64,000 bases of DNA from Sarcocystis neurona (GCA_000727475.1 KL647318.1:1001047-1065046); one strand, 5' to 3'. Counted from the first letter of the stretch, positions 41,501 through 53,216 are shown. Program-made: numbers and translations. The notes: generated by a model not told the origin, from the letters alone.

Positions 41501-44500
41501 CGCTGAAGAGGAAGTTGCTCAACGTAAGTGACGCACGTATTATAGACGAAGTCATATGAATTCCTCCCCGACCAATTTTCCAGTCTCGTCTTTGTCGAAG
41601 GTACCTCGAGAGTTTATCTTTCAAAGAAGATAAACGAGATTCTCCACCGTATATGATAAAACGTGTACCAGCACTGTAGAGCGCGTAGCCGTTGATCAGG
41701 GTGCCTTCCGACAAAGCTTGAATTTAAACCCCTGTTGCTGGTCAGGAACTGTCGTGCTGTTCTCTGGATACAATGATGCACAATGTTTTGCTCACCTTAT
41801 CAGCTTGCGTTCTGCTGCTCATGAAGGCTTGCGGTTCCCTGTTGTTTATCAATCAAGCGCGTGGTGACTGCACAACAAGTTGCGTACTCACTTATATTCG
41901 ATCAACGTTCTTGCACACATCAGTAACTTGATGAACCAGTTGATCTCTCCTATGCACTCCGAACTGTGGTGCACTGTTGCCGAATCTACGTTTTCAGTGA
42001 AGGCGCAGACCTACAGCTGCCTTACGTCAGCTCTGGATTTACCGTGACTGAAGAAAAAACTGCTTCACTAGCTTATTTGTATCAATAATTCTTCTGCGTG
42101 TTATTGAGCAGAACACGTGAACTTCTCACGTCTTGGAAGTACCATTTTTGGGGAAGAAGAAATCGCGTGGTCGTTTGACATCCACTTCTTCACTTGACGC
42201 TAATCGAGAGCGAATGCTTTTCTTTTTTAATTTGTACTCCTCACCCTTTTGTCAGTTGAGGCCAAAGGCTTCATTTACGGGCAATCCGGCACCTACTTCT
42301 TGCTTCACAACGATATAAAGGTTGTGGTTTCCAGGTGTTCCGCTACCAGCATCTGTATGAGTGAAAGCGACGTCGCACATTTTGCAGTAAACCTTGCTGC
42401 TCAACAACCATGATGGCAGGCGAGTTTGTTAGCTTTTAGCTAGCAGAGTGTCTCTTCTAACGCTGAATTCGCGTCAGTACTGTGGTTTGGTCACTGACCT
42501 GTTACTTATTTAAGCAGAAGTTGCAGGCTGCCCTGACGCTAGGTGATTTTACTGCTCTCTGACCAGTCGCCTTGTAGCACGTGATCACCAGCGACGAAGT
42601 CACACGAGCTCTCACAGTTCTCTCAGAGCTATTTTCTTCAGTTACTATAATACGTGTGACCTCGTGCGTGTACGGCGTCGTTCGGTACTTCCTTTCGGCT
42701 AGCCAGGTCCTGACTCGTACGGTGATCTGGCTTCGGGTTGCACACGCAGACACTAGCCTATTGTACTGTCCGATGAAGCTATACCTGTTTTGCTGTGCAC
42801 TTCACAGCAGTTTCAAGCTCGGACTGATAGAGCGCTGCGTTGGCACCAGGCCTGTGTTTCGTCGTGTGAAGAGGAAATGTGTTTCTCTAAATTTTACGTA
42901 GGACGTTATATCCCCTCGAAGCTGAGATACGGCTGCTGCACAAAACTCAGTGATCCTTTCGATGGGGGCTGGAGGTGACGCTGGAAGAAGGTATCTTCCT
43001 TTCACTGAGCTGTCGAAAACAATGTTGCGTGGTCTCACGACGTGTCCCGCTCCCAGCATATTATCACCGATAAAGTGAAGTTGTAGGTGCTAGCGGATTT
43101 CCGGGAGACAGCTTCCACTCTTGTGGCTGATGAAGTGCCTGCGTTGGCAAGTCGGTGCGCCGAAGGCACCTAATGCAAAATGCCCTCGTATATGTATACA
43201 GCTGTTTGGAAACACACGCGTTTGTCGTCAACACATGCATCTGCGTGCACGTACACAAAGAGATATAAACCTACACACAAACACCTACCCCACGGCAGAG
43301 CGCAGGCTGACAGTGTGACACTCTATCTCTTCTCCATTCACTAGCATAGGGATGAGACAACAGTATCCGTACGCCATTCGTAGCGTTGCTAGACACCATG
43401 GCTCCTGCAGTATACATTATGGCAAAATTCACGGCAGCGCGCAAAGCCCGCACTGAAATCCATGTGTATTTCTCCCAGGTACAGCATGCTTCCAGCGACC
43501 GATTGATATATTTCTCTGTAATTCGGTCGATGTTCTGCTTGCAGGATGTCAATGTCGCTACACATAGATACATAGTGTGACATTTCTGCTTTCCGTGCAG
43601 TCTGAGATACAGAGTCGTTTGTATGGGTACGGGTGTACATCTGTTCACTTGTGGCTCCAGTGTTCTACAGATTCCATCGATACAGACGCTTAGTGTGACT
43701 CAGTCAACCAGATATATATATATATATATATACATGCGTTTCTGCTGTTATGGAGTTGCAATGTATACCGCGGTACATTTGACGTGTCCACAGCTCTCTT
43801 GCTTGTCAGACGCGAAGATTCATAATCACGCTTTGTGGCTGCAAGTCTGGTGCTTTGTGGCTGCAGGTGTGGTGCTGTGCATCCCTGCTGCATGGCCTAC
43901 GTTATTGTACCTTGTGTCTTCAAGTGTGATGTTCTGCACGCGACTTTGCTGTTGCCCTGGATGTGTATATACAATGCTGTTGTGGATCCAAGATCTACGT
44001 ACCTGTCCCGTTTCTGCACGTACAACCTACGACACAGATGAGTTTTCCTTTGATATCAAAGACCTGGCATCTTCACCAGGCATGTGCCTCTGTCTAGTTC
44101 AGGAACGTGTAGGGGGCAGCTCCAAGACCTGGGTGACATGTAATCTGGAAGGATTTTTTAGAGGTCCAGGTATAGATTCACATTCAAAATTGTTTCAAAT
44201 CGCTTCGTGTATACTGATATGTCCTCGAATAAGTGCAGCCGTGTGTATGTGGATGGAAATATATCTGTACACGTATGTGTCAATCATCAGTTCGTACAGT
44301 CAGGAAAAGAAAGTAAATGTTGCAGTGGACTGCCCCAGTACTGTTTCGGTGTCGCTGATACCTGGTGCGGTGCGGGGGTATTTGCGAAGATCCCCGCGAG
44401 CCTGAGCCTGTGCGCAGCGTAATTCCCCAGCTAGTTCTCACGCAATGAAGCCTTTACTCGGGTCTGGAAGAAATGGTGTGGAAATGTCCCAGCAGAACAC

Positions 44501-45657
44501 ATCCCAAAGAGACTGCCACGCACCTTATGCTTTTATCTTACCTGAAAGTCCGGATCGTACAGATTTGTTCAGAAAGGCCAGTTGCATACTTGTGTAAGGT
44601 GATATGTGCGTCATACATCCAACTATGTGTTCGGGTACGGTGGACGTAGACATGCGGATTCGCAGGCATCGGCATAGAAGCGTGTAGGCATTGAGATCGC
44701 TTGGGATCCCAGAGAGTTAAATTTTTGAAAAGTGTGTACAGATAGAATTGATTCAATATCTTGCCCCTGAAAGTCGTTGCGGGTTTACCTGCTGCCCAGA
44801 CGTTTGCTTAGCGAGCAAACAGTCAACGCTGTGTTTGATAGCCTGGGTGTAGCTCATTGGATTCTTCACATGCAGACTCTTGGGATACGCCGTGCAGCTT
44901 AAGGCAGCTGAAGGTCCCTGGAACTCGGTCGTGAAGACGCATACGTATGTTATTGACATACACGTACCCGTGTACAAAAAGACCTATCTGCACCCGTGGA
45001 GCAACAGGTGTACTACTTCGAGACACGCCTGCATGTCATTAGGTGTTTCTCAGCCATATCTTTTCTCGCGCGTACAAAATTCCTGTTCAGTACGTACATG
45101 TAACGCGCCGGGGATATGACCTACGGAAGCCACGGTAGTGGAGGATAATATGGAAACACACGAAAACAGGCAGACTGGCATACCTCAGCCAATCCTCGTG
45201 CCAGTTCTTCTGTAGGATTCGTACGTCACCGACTCTATTAATCACAGCTGCACTTGATAGTGTGGGGGATAGTCAGTTAGGCGATTTTAAAGGGGGTAGC
45301 CACCTTATGCTGTAAGCAACGCAAAGCTAAAGAGGCGAGATTTCGACATCGGTGAAGACGTGAGATCTCCTGTAGCAATTGCGACGACACAGCTTCCGTG
45401 ACATACACCTGTGCAGCGTGACCAGCAGAAGTTACAGCCGTAGCCCGGTGTGCGTAACGGGTTCAGACGAGCTGACACTCCTGAAAAGGGTGACGTACGC
45501 GACACTCTCCACTGGTTGTCGCGATATGGTATTTTTCAGTATTATTGGAGGAGAACATCGCAAAGAGGACTTTTGCTTCGCTTTCCTGCTGCAACTGTTG
45601 TTGAAGAAAACAAGTTGTCCCGTATCGCCTGCCCTTGTGCCAGGGACATGTAAATAT
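38554..45657 (-). CDS. multi-exon gene of unknown function (28 phase-consistent exons)
   Basis: Minus-strand exons read by eye, 5' to 3': 45657-45499, 45408-45304, 44917-44789, 44699-44542, 44407-44362, 44063-44003, 43956-43911, 43846-43734, 43557-43373, 43089-42898, 42726-42506, 41673-41352, 41282-41246, 41214-41169, 41085-41011, 40898-40851, 40797-40728, 40579-40554, 40415-40385, 40280-40231, 40068-40007, 39877-39763, 39578-39493, 39437-39362, 39334-39277, 39077-39031, 38937-38865, 38724-38554 (TGA). Every intron is GT-AG and all phases agree, giving 2808 nt (935 codons plus stop). Best segments: RYLLPASPPAPIERITEF, SSLKDKLSRYLRQRRDW, YVRFLASVGQFLSAELR, and the C-terminus with EEMEKKLDPTDAQIVARD. 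Helical Leu/Arg-rich parts and Cys pairs (CHFC) occur, but no known domain was recognised. The start is missing; a further exon may begin at 45979 after a pyrimidine-rich acceptor. Exons under 60 nt were partly chosen for phase and are least certain. Confidence 0.5.
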
Positions 45658-45762
45658 CTGCGTGAACATAGTTTGTCAATGCGCAACGACAAAGCCACCA
45701 GCCGAGGCCGAAGAGGAAAGGAAGGAAGAAATTCGCACTTCGGTGAAGGTCATAGATAGACA

Positions 45763-45979
45763 TCAGGAAAGTCGACGGAGCACAATGAGAAGTGACCGTG
45801 TACCGTAAGCCTCTGAGAGCAACACTGCCAGTCCGACAGATACATGTCGGAACGGCGTGGCCACGTGATCTCTGACGCTCAAGATAGTGACTACCAGTAC
45901 GTCACCAGAAGACGGCGACGGCACGTGCAGATGACGCGTCCGAGTTGCCGCTTGTGGACACCATCGATAAAACTGAATT
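45763..45979 (-). CDS. possible upstream exon of the minus-strand gene
   Basis: A strong acceptor (CTTTTTTTCTGTGTGG-type tract ending in CTGCCAG) opens at 45979. The following frame reads FYRWCPQAATRTRHLHVPS and then SVGLAVLLSEAYG and stays open to 45763. A donor compatible with phase 0 of the next exon exists at CAT|GTATCT. The opposite strand is also open here (LPLVDTIDKTEFWQ), so strand choice rests on the acceptor and on continuity with the downstream minus exons. Confidence 0.3.
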
Positions 45980-46615
45980 CTGGCAGGCAGCACAGCCACA
46001 CAGAAAAAAAGTAGGCTGCTTCAGTATGCGCTTACGTGGAGAAGCCGCGCCCACTGCAGCAGACAGTGGGACTTTTGATTCAAGCAAAAAGCCCACTGAA
46101 AAAAACTGGCTGTCCACTGAAGGCGGACCTAAATGTGCGGGAGCTTTTTGGGAGAAAAGTTAGAATTTTCGCTTTCACAGAAAAGGCCGTCCTCATCTCT
46201 TTATGCCGTCTACTGAAAGACATCAACAGGGCTCTCAAAACTTCGAGGAACAGCACACAAGACTAGCAGAGCCAGCCAGGCAGACCTTGTGAGACGGGCA
46301 AGGCAGCACGAAGAGATCTCTCTTTGCTGCTGTAGCGGCTGGGACTGGTTAACGGGAGAGGTTTTTGGTGAGCCGGCCCGGACTTTTACGTCTTTGTGCC
46401 GCTAGTGCACTAGCAGGAACAATCGTCATCTTCCACGTCGATAACGGATGGTAACACGCACGTCTTGTGCATCCACGCACTGGAAGGTGCCCTTTGTTGC
46501 TAGTATGATTAACAGAAAGCCGGACGTTTCCGTGCGTCCGATATTCACGTATGCGTCAATGGGTCAGCACGTACTTACGTTTGAGTCTGCATATTTTAGG
46601 ATACGTGGTCACGCA

Positions 46616-46780
46616 TACGTGTATCTACGTATGTACGGATGTATGTATGTATGTACGTGTGTACGTATGTATGTATGTACGTATGAATATATATATATAT
46701 ATGTATGGATGTATGTATGTAACTATGTATGTATGTATGTATATATATATATATATGTATGCATATACCTGTGTGCAAGG
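46616..46780. repeat. GTAT / TA microsatellite in the divergent intergenic region
   Basis: (GTAT)n with GTAC variants and two TA tracts (about 46688-46700 and 46741-46756). It lies between the 5' ends of the minus-strand multi-exon gene and the plus-strand PAN/Apple gene, so promoters of both should lie around it. No core promoter motif is claimed. Confidence 0.75.
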
Positions 46781-46980
46781 GCGCATGGAGGTGGATTCGT
46801 TTATCGAATCGTCGTTACCGCTGGCTCGCCGCCCCTGTATTCAGGCGATAGTTTACACTACCGTACTTCTCGGCCTGTTTTCCCCAATCTGCTCTTGCTG
46901 AGCCTCCCGAATACTCGTCCGTGAGCTCTCTTGTTACGAATCACGGAGCACTCAGCGACGGTAGCTTAACTAAATACGCG

Positions 46981-49900
46981 ATGACAAAGCGTTGGATTGC
47001 CCTTCTGCACCTGGCGCTTGCCGCCTGCATTCTGACTATGTGAGGATAAGGAGCATCACTGTTTAATTCACACAGAGACGCTGGTGTTGCGCTTGAAAAG
47101 ATATTTTTTGTTTCGCCAACGCATAGTCTCTGTTGCTGCATTTTAAGAGGGGGGGCACACGATCGAACAACACGCACAGAGAAATTTCACCGAATTCTTA
47201 ACGTCTGCATCGGGGAGAGAGAGAAAGGACGAAGGTGAAAAGGGGGAGAGCGTGAAAGCTCTTAACGACGCGCGGCTTTCGTCGATCACCACTTGCACAT
47301 ATACTGCTGTGTAAAATTTTACACTCCCCCCAGATCTACAAACTTAGCGAAGAGACTGCAATCCCTAAACTGGGTGAATCAAACGAGCACAGATGAGTAT
47401 ATTTTCACGGTTTCTTAAGGCTTCAGAGAAGGATAGAAAGCCTGCGCATATTCGTCGCTTCAGCTTGATCTTCAGACGCCTTTTTTCCGCAGAAGAACGT
47501 GGGCAGCTTGTTGCCTGCAGAGAAAATAAGCGCAGTGAGCGAAACCTATAGGAGATGACCACACCACGACGAACACTGCACTATCACTTCACTATCGCAA
47601 AGAAGCAGAACATGAAACTCTGCGGTAAACCACAGAACTTCGTTTTCCGTGTCTGTCTGTTGTGTTCACAGCTCCACAACGCGCCGCGTGCTAGCATCGA
47701 CCCTTGGAATTGATCATGTTCTTGAAACCTCCAAGTTGTCAGCAGTGATGAGCAATGGACCTGGTAGCGAGCGAGCATACGCCAAGTCGTTTTCTGGACC
47801 TTGGGGGGAATTTTCAAGGCCAACGTGCTTCGAATACGACATTGATTACGCTGGTTCAAATATTCAGCAACTGGAAGACGGCAGGGTTCGCAGCCCCCAG
47901 GCCTGTCAGCAAGTGTGTACTCAGACCCCCGGCTGCACGTACTGGACTTACATAACAGAGACGTCTGCCTGTTACCTGAAAAGCGAAGCTGTTCGTCAAG
48001 GAAGAACCTGTCACTCCTCGGCTATCTCCGGTCCTCGGGTGTGTCCTCCTCCTCATGCGTCCTGCTACGAAATCGACACTGACTACTATGGTCATGATGA
48101 GCAGAAGTTTGTCGACCACGTTGTGCGATCCCCAGAGGAATGTCGTCTCCTCTGTCTTGCCTTCCCACGCTGCAAGTTTTGGACATGGGTCTCGTCGCAG
48201 CGAAATTGTTACTTGAAGAACGACCACGCTGTTCACGGGCGCATCCACGTACCCGGAAGCATCAGTGGGCCTCGTCAGTGCATCGCCGTCTCCCCTCCAC
48301 CACCTACCAAATGCTTCGGTCAGGGATGCAATAAGGACAACGGTTACGAAGACGGTTGCTACGACCACAACGTCGTGTACAATGGAGACAACGTTGAGAT
48401 GCACATGACAGCGTGCGGACCGAGAGAGTGTCAGTCCTTCTGTCAGCAGCATCCCGCGTGCAGGGCATTTACCTTCTTCCACCCGGAGAAGAAGTGCATG
48501 CTGAAGTCGATCCACGGAGAGGCCATCACGATGGCGAATGCCATCTCGGGGCCTAAATTTTGCCTTATTCCTGAATGCGCATTGAAAGACGTCGAGTACT
48601 ACGGCAAGGCCCTTGAATCAACCCACACGTCATCATTCGCCAGCTGCCACAAGCGATGTCAGCTCAATCATCTCTGCTCCGCTGTGTCGTTCGAAGACAC
48701 CTCGCAGTTTTGCTCGCTATTTCAACGCGCAGGACCAGCCCAAGGGTTCGTTTCGGGGCCGAAGTGGTGCAGAGCGTCTGGTCATCAGAGCCTTGCCAAC
48801 GCAGCAGTCACAACTGCAACCAAAACTGCGTACGTAGCAGAACTCTGGGATTCTTTCTGCTACGACCCTGCTGTCGCGTACACTAGTATGCCTTTCTCGT
48901 CCAGACACCTCAACTCTGCCGAGCTGTGTCAAAGGCACTGCCGAGCGCAGCCCCGCTGCAAATTCTTTACCTATTTTCTGTATGGCAAGACATGTCTGTT
49001 ACACGAAATTGAAGGACAAAGACTGCCGAATGAGACCGCAGTATCCGGACCGCGTTTCTGTCCCCCCTTTGCTTGCTTTCATGGAAATCTTGAAGTGTAC
49101 GGGAAAGAGGTGGGGAATTGTGCCACGGAAGACGCTGCAGGCTGTCAAGTGTCTTGCCAGAACAACACACACTGTTCATTCTTTGCTTACGACATTTTGT
49201 CCAAACTCTGTTCGCATAGGCAACATCGCGGATCTGCTGACGGCATCACGTCAGCACCGGTGGACTGCGGTATGCCCGACGATGACGTCACAGTTCATCA
49301 TGTGAAGTATGAACGTATTCAACTCGAAAATCTCCAGAGCGACCAGCCGCACAGTCCTCAAAAGCCTCCTGCTGGTTCGCCTGGTGAGGGACAAGGGAAA
49401 AACGTCGGTACAAGGCAGAAACGCAATGCCTTCGTATCTGATAAACATTTACACGAAAGCGTGACTTCACGTGTAGCGAACGTTGGCTTACCTGATGCAA
49501 ATCTAGAAGAGGATGAGGGCCCGAATCCACCCGACGTTGACTTGTTTGATGCAATTCCAGATGGAAGCTGGAGGTCAGCTTCTCTTGGCGTTGCTAAGCC
49601 AGATGGTGGTCGGGGGGAAGGCGCCAGTACAACTCAGAAACAGGACGTAGTCATTTCTGATATATATCTGGACGAAGGTGCGAGTCCACAGGCACCCGGC
49701 CGTGATTTCCCTGATGCAAAGCCAAAAGAGAACGACGCGCCTGCTTCATCGGCTGTTGACACGTCTGAAACAATTCCACAAGGAGCTGGAACACCAGCTT
49801 CCCTGGGCATTGGCAAGCTTGAGATGGACGCGGGGGAACTCGACAAATCACCTCAACTTTCTGCTACTGAAGTGGTTGAGGAGGGCAATAACAAACCTCT

Positions 49901-51902
49901 GCAGAGTGACTGTTTCACTATTGGATCTTACAACGACAGCCTGGCACTCGAGGACACCGTGGCCGGGTCCACAGAAGACTGTCAGAAGAAATGTCATGAG
50001 GAAAAACTCTGCAACTTCTTCTCTTTCTTCCGCGACAGTGGCAGGTGCACCTTGCACGTCACGGCGGGCAACAAAATGATAAAGCAGGAGGCAGTGAGTG
50101 GCCCTTGGAAATGCGATGCGAAGTCTCGAAGTGAGAACTGTCTCGTCCTAGGACAGTACGTTGGCAAGGGATTAAATAGGGACGGGCACCCCTCCACCAG
50201 TGTTACAGAGTGTTACCTGTTGTGCGTAGCTCATCAAAAGTGCAAATTCTTCACCTACGACGGCAGCCAGTTTCTGTGCAAGATGTTCGATAGAGTATAC
50301 GTGCTCAGAAACGCCGTGACGTCTGTCAGTGGGACGCGATACTGTGCTACAACAGGGGCGATCCCTTGTTTTCAGGACGGTGTTCGATGTGAAGGTCGAG
50401 AAGCGGCTGTACTAACGGTGAACTCTGCGCAGGACTGCTTAGACGCTTGCCAAGATGATGTATCTTGCAGTTTCTACTCGTATGACAAAATCACAAACAT
50501 GTGTTCCCTTCTCAAAAACACGAGAAAGGACAAAAGGGACGATTCCGCGGTCTGCGGTGCCAAGCACTGCTTTTCTCCTTCCTTTGACCCATCATGCTTC
50601 CACGTCGATACCATGTACAATTCTGAATCTAGGATGATACCAGCGAGGAGCTACCCAGAATGCTACAGTTTGTGCGATAAAGACAAAACCTGCAGGTTCT
50701 TCTCGTTTATTGGAGACGAAAAAACATGTCACTTGCATGAGCAAGGAGCCCCGGTGGTGGACAGAAAAGGCGCAATAGCGGGGGCAGTCCACTGTGGTGT
50801 CTCATATCACGCAGAGCATTGTCTCAACGAATCTTCTCGGTATGTTGGTGAAATAGCTGAGACTCTCGAGGAGGTTGAGTCACCTTTGGACTGCCAAAAG
50901 CTCTGTACGGCAAACCCAGAATGCAGATTTTTTACGTACGCGGCAGATCAGAGGACCTGCGTACTCTTCAAAAGTAGAACACGTCTTCTTCCGGCCATGC
51001 AGGCGACCAGTGGCTGGCGGAAGTGCCCTGATGCTGAAGCGTGTGCAATGGAGAACGACTTGGACGTCGAAAACTATGCGCTGCTTTCATTTGACATGAC
51101 AGACTTCGACACCTGCAACGCGTACTGCCTCCAGACCGATGAGTGCTCAGTCGCATCGTATGACCCGTCCACAGAGAAATGCTATCTTGCCCCTCTTTTC
51201 GAAGTGACGCCAGGTGTCCTCTCAGGGCCCCTATCCTGCAGCGCGGCAACGGCTGTAATGTGGACGTCCCTATGGGGTGGTCAGACGCCACATGAGGGCG
51301 TCACGAGTACTGACTTCTGCTTCCAAAATAACTTCAGATACGCTGGCCCATCTATAGAACAGGTCTCTGCAGCTTCTGCCCACAGTTGTCAGTTGATGTG
51401 TCAGAGGCACCCGAGCTGCCGCTTCTTCTCATACGGCCGGACAGACAGGAAGTGTCATCTGTACGAAACAAACATATCCTCGATGGCGCAGACCGACTTC
51501 GTATCCGCCCCCGCCTGGTGCACCCCTCCCCCCATCAACTGCATCGTTGAAAACCATGCTGTATACGGACAAGGAACCATGGAGGGGGAGACGCAGACGC
51601 CTGAAGCCTGCGTGACCCTCTGCAGAGCGAGTCCTGGTTCTACGTACTTTACGTTCGACACGTCAACGGGCCACTGCACCTGTGGCTTTCACCCGAAATC
51701 TGCAATGACGCGTGACACAGCTTTCAAGGCCTGTATACGTTCCAAACGAGTCGTGAGGCTGCCTGAACTGGAAGCTCCTCTACGACCGCCAGGAGCGCGT
51801 ATTTCTTACAAACGCATGGGGAACAATACGGAGAGCAGAATCAACCCTGCAGGGAAAAAGAAACTCCTATTTTATCAGCGCTTAGCGAACTACTTGACGT
51901 AG
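46981..51902 (+). CDS. secreted protein with 14 PAN/Apple-like domains, microneme type
   Basis: Likely a secreted adhesin; PAN/Apple proteins of coccidia (for example the Eimeria MIC5 type) are stored in micronemes and bind host surfaces. Exon 1 (46981-47039) encodes MTKRWIALLHLALAACILT, a good signal peptide, and ends at GTGAGG. The intron runs to a pyrimidine-rich acceptor (TGTTGTGTTCACAG, ending 47671). Exon 2 (47672-51902) joins in phase, giving 1429 residues. Fourteen domains start at Cys about 72, each with C-x(n)-C-xxx-C and often CKFFTY/CRFFSY before the next Cys, and usually end in SGPRxC. Domains 1-6 cover about 72-551; an acidic Pro-rich linker with two 72-residue repeats covers 552-765; domains 7-14 cover 766-1373; a basic tail follows. 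There is no membrane segment. The next in-frame ATG without exon 1 is 47748, which would lack a signal peptide. The first 10 or so residues after the join carry no homology signal. MIC5 has 11 such domains, so this is a relative, not an identified orthologue. Confidence 0.85.
47040..47671 (+). other. intron 1 of the PAN/Apple gene (inferred)
   Basis: A 632-bp GT-AG intron, donor TAT|GTGAGG and acceptor TTGTGTTCACAG. It is the only arrangement I found that gives the PAN protein a signal peptide. It carries an AT-rich middle and no other open exon of note. Confirmation needs a transcript. Confidence 0.65.
49408..49842 (+). repeat. two diverged 72-residue repeats in the PAN protein linker
   Basis: Each repeat follows the order QKxxxxxSDxxLxE, then LPDA or FPDA followed by K/L and E, then D-A/T-I-P-xG, then ASLG-V/I. 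Copy 1 is about 49408-49625, copy 2 about 49627-49842. The region is acidic and Pro-rich, without cysteine, and separates domains 1-6 from 7-14. Confidence 0.7.
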
Positions 51903-52141
51903 AGGAGGGCTGAATACACGACAAGCTTGCAAGAAATCAAAGCCGCTTGAAGTGTGAGATGTCTGCTGTAATGCTGCATTCATATTCCACCATGAAGCCA
52001 TAGGAGGGGGAGCGGGCACAGTTGGAACTGACAGAAAATCGAAAAGACAGGAGAAACTACGGTGCAGACCACGCAAACGTCACAAACGCCAACCAGCACA
52101 GTCCACGAAGTGCATGCACACGTGTTTACGCATCTTTATTC

Positions 52142-52173
<32 letters not shown>

Positions 52174-52439
52174 TTGCTCACATGCAGCTGTAGGTATACG
52201 CACGTGCCTCCATATCTGTACATTGCTATATGTAGACATATATCAGCATATATTTATGTACACCGCTGCTTTGTACACACCTACGTATCTGCAAGCGTAG
52301 GTGTTCGTCCATGAGCCTTTTAATAGTGTTACACCGTTTGGCGATTCGAATGGGGACGGGGACGTCGTCAATCTCTTGAGTCCAAGCAACGTAGAAAGTC
52401 CTTCGTCACCGAGTGAGCATGAAATCATCGCCCGCTTCG
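51903..52439. other. 3' flank of the PAN gene with a TA microsatellite
   Basis: A TA tract at 52142-52167 and TATAT/GTAT motifs to about 52260. No exon was seen. No canonical polyadenylation signal is asserted. Confidence 0.5.
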
Positions 52440-52735
52440 CGCAAATTAAAGCTGCCTCCTAAAGAAAGCGTCCTGGATGGAGCAGCGTTTGAAAACTGCG
52501 AGCCAGAGGTGCAGCCAGATTTTACACCTGTGCCGCTGTAAGGACGAAGACGTTTCCCCGAGGAGCTGAGGGCACCCAAGAGAATGCGTTGTGGCAGCTC
52601 GAAGGCAACTTCGTGCAACTTTGTGAGCAACAACGGCAACCCAGTTTCGAAGTAGATTTTGTACGCGGGAGGCCCAGTTCTGCAGGCTGCGTCTTCATTA
52701 GTCTCGCAACCATTATACACATATAGGTACTCCAC
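52440..52735 (+). pseudogene. diverged upstream copy of a Cys-containing module
   Basis: DNA similar to 52960-53196 in the same order: GAAAACTGCGAGCCAGAGG against GAAAGCTGCGAGCCAGGG, then TGCAACTTTGTGAGCAAC against GCAAAATTTTGTAAGCAAG, then GGCCCAGTTCTGCAGGCTGC against AGCTAGTTCCGAAGGGTGC. The first part is open (DGAAFENCEPEVQPDF) and is followed by GTAAGG, which could be a donor. The rest carries stops in the matching frame. It is either a decayed tandem copy or an exon of a divergent paralogue. Confidence 0.45.
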
Positions 52736-52939
52736 TGCGTTCTGTATGCGTACGCGTGTATAAGGTTGCCCACATACTGGTCAATATATTTCCTTTGGTG
52801 GCGTTCTATCATGTGGCGCTCTGGACGCGGAATAGAAAACGTCGCACTTCGGGGGTCCAAACGAAGTCGGACGACGCACGACCACACGGGGAAAAAAAAC
52901 AATCACAACTTCGAGCAAGATGTAGAATACATGCCACAG

Positions 52940-53196
52940 GGAGCACTGAAGCTGCGGTATCGTTTGAAGAAAGCTGCGAGCCAGGGTTGCAACTGAATTA
53001 TGGAAGAACTCCCCTGTCCAACGGCGCAGGTGCTTCGGAGGCGATAAGGGCAGTGGATGGAACGCTTTTCGACAAGCTGACGATAACTTGGCAAAATTTT
53101 GTAAGCAAGGATTGTGACGAAACTTCGCAGTATATTTTCGTCTGCGAGCCAGCTAGTTCCGAAGGGTGCGTCTTTCTGCCTGTAGAGAACTTATGA
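52940..53196 (+). CDS. candidate terminal exon of a small Cys-containing protein
   Basis: Follows a CCACAG acceptor and stays open to TGA at 53194. It contains SFEESCEPGLQLNYG, FDKLTITWQNFVSKDCDE and YIFVCEPASSEGCVF. Four cysteines, two in each half, fit a secreted or surface protein, but I do not recognise a family; coccidian surface antigens are a guess only. Upstream exons were not located. A partial duplicate lies 0.5 kb upstream in the same orientation, supporting that this is a real repeated gene module. Confidence 0.4.
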
Positions 53197-53216
53197 TTTG
53201 ACGACGATGGTCTTGT

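Noticed and set aside
43386..43640. Reverse-transcriptase-like YREIYQSVAGSMLYL reading on the minus strand
   Set aside because: It resembles a copia-type motif only superficially. No other retrotransposon domains or LTRs flank it, and a different frame of the same DNA fits the phases of the multi-exon gene.
44020..44143. Plus-strand exon reading DEFSFDIKDLASSPG
   Set aside because: The minus strand gives a 61-nt exon at 44003-44063 with strong borders that fits its neighbours in phase; the plus reading stands alone.
45918..46167. Plus-strand exon reading LPLVDTIDKTEFWQAAQ
   Set aside because: Open and protein-like, but the minus strand carries a much stronger pyrimidine-rich acceptor here and connects to a phase-consistent exon series. 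Not fully excluded.
47649..47671. Start of the PAN protein at 47649
   Set aside because: The codon is GTG, not a nuclear start, and the sequence is the pyrimidine tract of a splice acceptor. The signal-peptide exon at 46981 explains the N-terminus better.
47612..47716. ATG at 47612 giving a short peptide with a hydrophobic stretch
   Set aside because: It is in another frame, reaches a TGA within about 35 codons, and a splice to the PAN frame would need an implausibly short 48-nt intron.
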